A DNA stretch of 9,740 nucleotides, from positions 1 through 9,740 of the forward strand of contig WRJP01000067.1 of NCBI GenBank assembly GCA_009778535.1, read 5' to 3'. The notes beneath the pieces are model-generated. The model was given only the letters and a program-made list of their open reading frames with translations, had not been told where the DNA came from and did not search any database. Shown here piece by piece: positions 7,153-9,740 of the stretch; position 1 is the stretch's first letter, and each line of letters opens with the position of its first letter. This DNA comes from Propionibacteriaceae bacterium. GTDB lineage: Bacteria; Actinomycetota; Actinomycetes; Propionibacteriales; Propionibacteriaceae. The position numbers and the translations under genes are program-made.

Positions 7153-7167
7153 CGCTGCTACGCAGCG
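7153..7167. repeat. GC-rich hairpin next to the palindrome
   Basis: CGCTGC (7153-7158) and GCAGCG (7162-7167) form a 6-bp perfect inverted repeat around TAC, three bases after the 21-bp palindrome. In the minus direction it would precede the palindrome in any transcript started further upstream. It may be part of a composite control site or a leader structure. Confidence 0.4.
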
Positions 7168-7271
7168 CGACCAGATGACATATAAGGGGTGTCAGGTGTT
7201 TTCCTTAACTGGTTGCGTCCCTGATTGCCCTTTCTCTTGTCTTTCGACATCCCCACTATGGCTCTCTGCTG

Positions 7272-7277
7272 TAGAAT
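7272..7277 (+). promoter_or_regulatory. Possible -10 box for the zinc-ribbon gene
   Basis: TAGAAT matches the TAnnnT -10 consensus and lies 23 bases before the ATG at 7301, leaving room for a very short leader carrying the ribosome binding site. A TCGACA (7244-7249) resembles a -35 but is 22 bases away, which is too far for a normal spacer. This is only a candidate. Confidence 0.3.
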
Positions 7278-7300
7278 CGCAATACTACCGAGGAGGGTGC

Positions 7301-8083
7301 ATGAATCGCTGTATGGTCTGCGAGAAAGACGCAGTACAGAAAGTTCCTTTCGTTTTTGCCGAGGGAAAGAAACTTGACTATGAACAGAAGCGACTAAAGG
7401 GGGTTGCCTACATTGGTCTTTGCGTGGACTGCTTTGCAAAGGAGTCAGATGGTGTTGTTCGCAAGGCTGTGAGAAAGTCCTCCTTGGCAGCAATCGGTAT
7501 TTTCGCTGCCACCATCATCGGTGTTATCGCGTTAGCGAGTTTTCTTGATAGTGGAAATAATGGCACACTGATTTTTTTGTTGATGATGGCTGGCGTTATC
7601 GGCAGTGTAATTCCATTTTTCCTTGTCATCAAGCCGACTCGTGTTCGTCGGAAATACCGACGTGGAAGAGTTGATTCTTCGGTTTACATACGCGATTGCG
7701 TGGACGAGCTTGTTGAAAAAAGAGCCGTTTTGTTGGATGCATACGAGAGAGCCACATCGAGTGGTGTTCTAACTTTAAGTGACGTAATTTTCAACTGGGA
7801 GATCTTGCGAAGCCTCCAGATTGATTCTACTAAGAGCTTTGAAGACCCGAATATCTCTTCAGCTGTACGCTCACCTATTCAGTGTGGTCATGATACTCAA
7901 TGGATGCCTGCCGTATTTGAAACGAATGAGGGTAAAATTGTTGTAAATGACGTAGGTGACCTTCCTCTCTTTGTGTGTTTAGTTGGTGAAATGTATGAGA
8001 GCTCAGACAATACCCAAAGCGCTGGCAACAGGAGGAAAGCACTTCTGGCAGTCCAAAATTACCTTGTAAATGTTTCTAACTGA
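7301..8083 (+). CDS. Zinc-ribbon-like, two-helix membrane protein of unknown function
   Basis: This is a 260-residue protein that I do not recognise as a named family. C4-x-x-C7 and C41-x-x-C44 form a likely zinc-binding ribbon at the N-terminus. Two hydrophobic helices follow, at about 59-82 and 87-109, separated by a short loop (DSGNNG) and followed by a very basic stretch (RVRRKYRRGR). The remaining 140 or so residues are soluble and probably cytoplasmic, with a predicted helix around DELVEKRAVLLDAYERA. The frame is open back to 7175, but the start at 7301 is clear because GAGGAGGG (7290-7297) sits three bases before it. The gene is transcribed away from the radical SAM operon, and a probable terminator lies just past its stop. 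Its sequence looks richer in A and T than the str operon, which may hint at separate origin. Confidence 0.8.
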   Translation: MNRCMVCEKDAVQKVPFVFAEGKKLDYEQKRLKGVAYIGLCVDCFAKESDGVVRKAVRKSSLAAIGIFAATIIGVIALASFLDSGNNGTLIFLLMMAGVIGSVIPFFLVIKPTRVRRKYRRGRVDSSVYIRDCVDELVEKRAVLLDAYERATSSGVLTLSDVIFNWEILRSLQIDSTKSFEDPNISSAVRSPIQCGHDTQWMPAVFETNEGKIVVNDVGDLPLFVCLVGEMYESSDNTQSAGNRRKALLAVQNYLVNVSN

Positions 8084-8084
8084 C

Positions 8085-8106
8085 ATTGCGGGCAGTGTGC
8101 CGCAAT
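8085..8106 (+). terminator. Probable terminator of the zinc-ribbon gene
   Basis: ATTGCGG (8085-8091) and CCGCAAT (8100-8106) form a perfect 7-bp stem starting one base after the TGA stop (8081-8083), and extra GC pairing inside is possible with a bulge. It is followed by CTTTCAATGCTTTC, which is T-rich but interrupted. The position directly after the stop and before the rpsL promoter supports a terminator. Confidence 0.55.
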
Positions 8107-8180
8107 CTTTCAATGCTTTCATTCGCAGCTTCAAGCTACCAACACGAACTGCATTAGTCGTCGGTTATCGGCTCGTCGTT

Positions 8181-8210
8181 TTGACCCAAGATACCTGAGC
8201 CGAGTAGTGT
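8181..8210 (+). promoter_or_regulatory. rpsL-rpsG-fusA promoter
   Basis: The -35 TTGACC (8181-8186) and -10 TAGTGT (8205-8210) are separated by 18 bases and fit the housekeeping sigma factor consensus of actinobacteria well. Transcription would begin near 8216-8217, giving a leader of about 100 bases before the rpsL GTG at 8316. Confidence 0.7.
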
Positions 8211-8216
8211 AGGTAG

Positions 8217-8281
8217 CTGGTTTGTGAACCAGTGCTGTGCGCAGCCTGGACCTGAACATGAAAACGCGTTCAAACGAACGC
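8217..8281 (+). promoter_or_regulatory. Structured leader of the str operon (three stem-loops)
   Basis: Three hairpins follow one another. CTGGTT/AACCAG (8217-8222, 8227-8232) has loop TGTG and starts at the predicted first base of the transcript. GCTG/CAGC (8234-8237, 8242-8245) has loop TGCG. GCGTTC/GAACGC (8266-8271, 8276-8281) has loop AAAC. No T-run follows the last one. They could stabilise the 5' end or bind a ribosomal protein. The second is short and may be chance. Confidence 0.45.
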
Positions 8282-8315
8282 AGCAAAACTATCCAACGAA
8301 AGGGATACTGCGCCA

Positions 8316-8687
8316 GTGCCTACAATTCAGCAGTTGGTCCGAAAGGGTCGTACTGACAAGGTCAGCAAGTCAAAGACGCCCGCATTGAAGGGTTCTCCGC
8401 AACGACGGGGCGTCTGCACTCGCGTTTACACGACCACTCCGAAGAAGCCGAACTCGGCACTTCGCAAGGTGGCTCGGGTTCGCTTGTCATCTCAGGTAGA
8501 GGTAACTGCCTACATTCCAGGAGTCGGACACAATCTTCAAGAACACTCGATGGTTCTGGTACGTGGCGGACGTGTGAAGGACTTACCAGGTGTGCGTTAC
8601 AAGATCATTCGCGGCGCATTAGACACCCAAGGCGTAAAGAATCGTAAGCAGGCGCGCAGTCGTTACGGCGCGAAGAAGGAGAAGTAA
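8316..8687 (+). CDS. rpsL: 30S ribosomal protein S12
   Basis: This is a full-length 123-residue S12, the decoding-centre protein of the 30S subunit. The hallmark TTPKKPNSALRKVARVRL (40-57) and GRVKDLPGVRY (85-95) loops are intact. K43 and K88, the classical sites of streptomycin-resistance changes, are both lysine, as in sensitive strains. D89, the usual RimO methylthiolation target, is also present. The gene starts with GTG at 8316, common for actinobacterial rpsL, with AAAGGG about 11 bases upstream. The TAA stop overlaps the rpsG ATG by one base (TAATG), so the two are coupled. It is the first gene of the str operon, behind a strong promoter and structured leader. Sequence details (MPTIQQLVRKGRTDK, LKGSPQRRG, VEVTAYIPGVGHN) fit Propionibacteriaceae as I recall them. 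Confidence 0.98.
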   Translation: MPTIQQLVRKGRTDKVSKSKTPALKGSPQRRGVCTRVYTTTPKKPNSALRKVARVRLSSQVEVTAYIPGVGHNLQEHSMVLVRGGRVKDLPGVRYKIIRGALDTQGVKNRKQARSRYGAKKEK

Positions 8688-9157
8688 TGCCACGCAAAGG
8701 CCCGCCTTCCAAGCGTCCAGTAGTAATCGATCCGGTATACGGCTCGCCGCTAGTCTCGCAGTTGGTTTCCAAAATCTTGCTCAACGGTAAGAAAACTGTC
8801 GCCCAAAGCATCGTCTACGGTGCGTTGGAAGGAACCAGGGAGAAGACTGGAATCGAGCCACTACAGACACTAAAGAAGGCTTTGGACAATGTACGCCCAG
8901 CGGTCGAGGTTAAAAGCCGCCGTGTGGGTGGTGCCACCTATCAAGTGCCAGTGGATGTGAAGCCAGCTCGGGCGAACACCTTGGCGATGCGATGGTTGGT
9001 TATGTTTTCTAGGCAGCGTCGCGAGAAGACTATGACCGAAAGGTTGATGAACGAGTTGCTGGACGCCTCAAACGGTCTGGGTGCTTCCGTCAAAAGGCGT
9101 GAAGATACCCATAAGATGGCCGAGGCGAACCGCGCGTTTGCTCACTATCGCTGGTGA
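8687..9157 (+). CDS. rpsG: 30S ribosomal protein S7
   Basis: This is a full-length 156-residue S7, which starts assembly of the 30S head by binding the 3' major domain of 16S rRNA and lines the E site. The N-terminus MPRKGPPSKRPV is the actinobacterial form. The family-typical VEVKSRRVGGATYQVPVDV (93-111) and AMRWLV segments are present, and it ends in AEANRAFAHYRW. AAGGAG (8676-8681) five bases before the ATG gives a clear start that shares one base with the rpsL stop. In enterobacteria S7 represses its own operon through the rpsL-rpsG junction. Here that junction is an overlap with no room for such a structure, so control is probably different. Confidence 0.98.
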   Translation: MPRKGPPSKRPVVIDPVYGSPLVSQLVSKILLNGKKTVAQSIVYGALEGTREKTGIEPLQTLKKALDNVRPAVEVKSRRVGGATYQVPVDVKPARANTLAMRWLVMFSRQRREKTMTERLMNELLDASNGLGASVKRREDTHKMAEANRAFAHYRW

Positions 9158-9165
9158 GGTAACCT

Positions 9166-9740
9166 ATGGCTGCTGGAACTGACCTTTCTAAGGTTCGCAA
9201 TATTGGCATCATGGCACACATTGATGCCGGAAAAACGACGACGACTGAACGCATACTGTTCTTCACCGGAATCACCTACAAGATAGGTGAAGTCCATGAT
9301 GGCGGCGCCACTATGGACTGGATGGAGCAGGAGCAAGAACGCGGCATCACTATCACGTCTGCTGCAACGACAGCTTTCTGGAAAGATCACCAGATCAACA
9401 TTATTGACACCCCTGGCCACGTCGATTTCACAGTCGAAGTGGAACGCTCACTGCGCATTCTCGACGGCGCAGTAGCGGTTTTCGACGGTGTAGCCGGTGT
9501 GGAGCCGCAGTCGCAGACAGTTTGGCGCCAAGCAACCCGTTACCAGGTGCCGCGGATTTGTTTCGTTAACAAAATGGATCGCACCGGGGCATCGTTTGAA
9601 TACTGCGTGCGTTCGATTCGAGAACGGCTGAACGCGGTTCCGGCTATCATCCAACTCCCCATCGGGGCAGAAGCGAGTTTCTTAGGAGTGATCGACCTAA
9701 TCGAAATGCGCGCGCTGATGTGGCATGGCGAGACTGAAAA
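9166..9740 (+). CDS. fusA: Elongation factor G (5' part, cut by the window end)
   Basis: The first 191 codons of EF-G, the GTPase that drives translocation, are present. The gene continues past the window and so has no stop here. The start ATG at 9166 follows GAGGT (9156-9160), which overlaps the rpsG stop. GTPase motifs are all visible: the P-loop AHIDAGKT (17-24), switch I with RGITI (59-63), DTPGH (81-85) and NKMD (135-138). H85 in DTPGH is the catalytic histidine. MAHIDAGKTTTTERILFFTG and HDGGATMDWMEQEQERG are characteristic of EF-G as opposed to LepA or TypA. It is the third gene of the str operon, and tuf is expected next, outside this window. Confidence 0.97.
   Translation, partial: MAAGTDLSKVRNIGIMAHIDAGKTTTTERILFFTGITYKIGEVHDGGATMDWMEQEQERGITITSAATTAFWKDHQINIIDTPGHVDFTVEVERSLRILDGAVAVFDGVAGVEPQSQTVWRQATRYQVPRICFVNKMDRTGASFEYCVRSIRERLNAVPAIIQLPIGAEASFLGVIDLIEMRALMWHGETE

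Noticed and set aside
7175..7300. Upstream start for the zinc-ribbon gene
   Set aside because: The extra 42 residues look non-coding and the start at 7175 has no ribosome binding site. GAGGAGGG directly precedes 7301.
8316..8687. Streptomycin-resistance alleles in rpsL
   Set aside because: Codons 43 and 88 both encode lysine, the sensitive form. No resistance change is seen at these sites.

Overview
The right end of this window is the start of a streptomycin (str) operon on the + strand: rpsL (S12), rpsG (S7) and the first 191 codons of fusA (EF-G), which runs off the window. The S12 and S7 sequences, the GTG start of rpsL, the TTGACC/TAGTGT promoter and the intermediate base composition point to an actinobacterium. 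From memory of S12 sequences, I lean towards the Propionibacteriaceae. That placement is a judgement and not a search result.

The left two thirds (about 830-7013) is a tight minus-strand operon. In transcription order it encodes an 11-TM amino-acid permease of the APC superfamily, three different cobalamin-binding radical SAM enzymes in tandem, and a protein with two GNAT-like halves. Gaps are 10, 2 and 9 bases, then a 17-base overlap, and several starts carry strong Shine-Dalgarno sequences. A further minus-strand gene (93-674) for a single-pass membrane protein follows after a 155-base gap and may have its own promoter. Bases 1-92 hold short repeats and hairpins but no gene.

Between the permease and the next plus-strand gene (7014-7300) is a divergent control region with a perfect 21-bp palindrome next to a GC-rich hairpin. 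The plus-strand gene 7301-8083 encodes an unrecognised protein with an N-terminal CxxC...CxxC zinc-ribbon-like pair and two membrane helices. It ends in a hairpin that is probably a terminator. The rpsL promoter follows, with a leader of about 100 bases that can fold into three stem-loops.

The main point of interest is the permease / triple B12-radical-SAM / GNAT operon. It looks like a dedicated pathway in which a substrate is imported or made, modified by several radical steps and possibly acylated. The product cannot be read from sequence. Two readings are possible: an amino-acid-derived small molecule (suggested by the permease), or a lipid modification (suggested by BchE/Hpn-like enzymes with hydrophobic C-terminal segments). 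No stretch longer than 300 bases lacks a gene. I saw no tRNA, rRNA, insertion sequence or CRISPR array.
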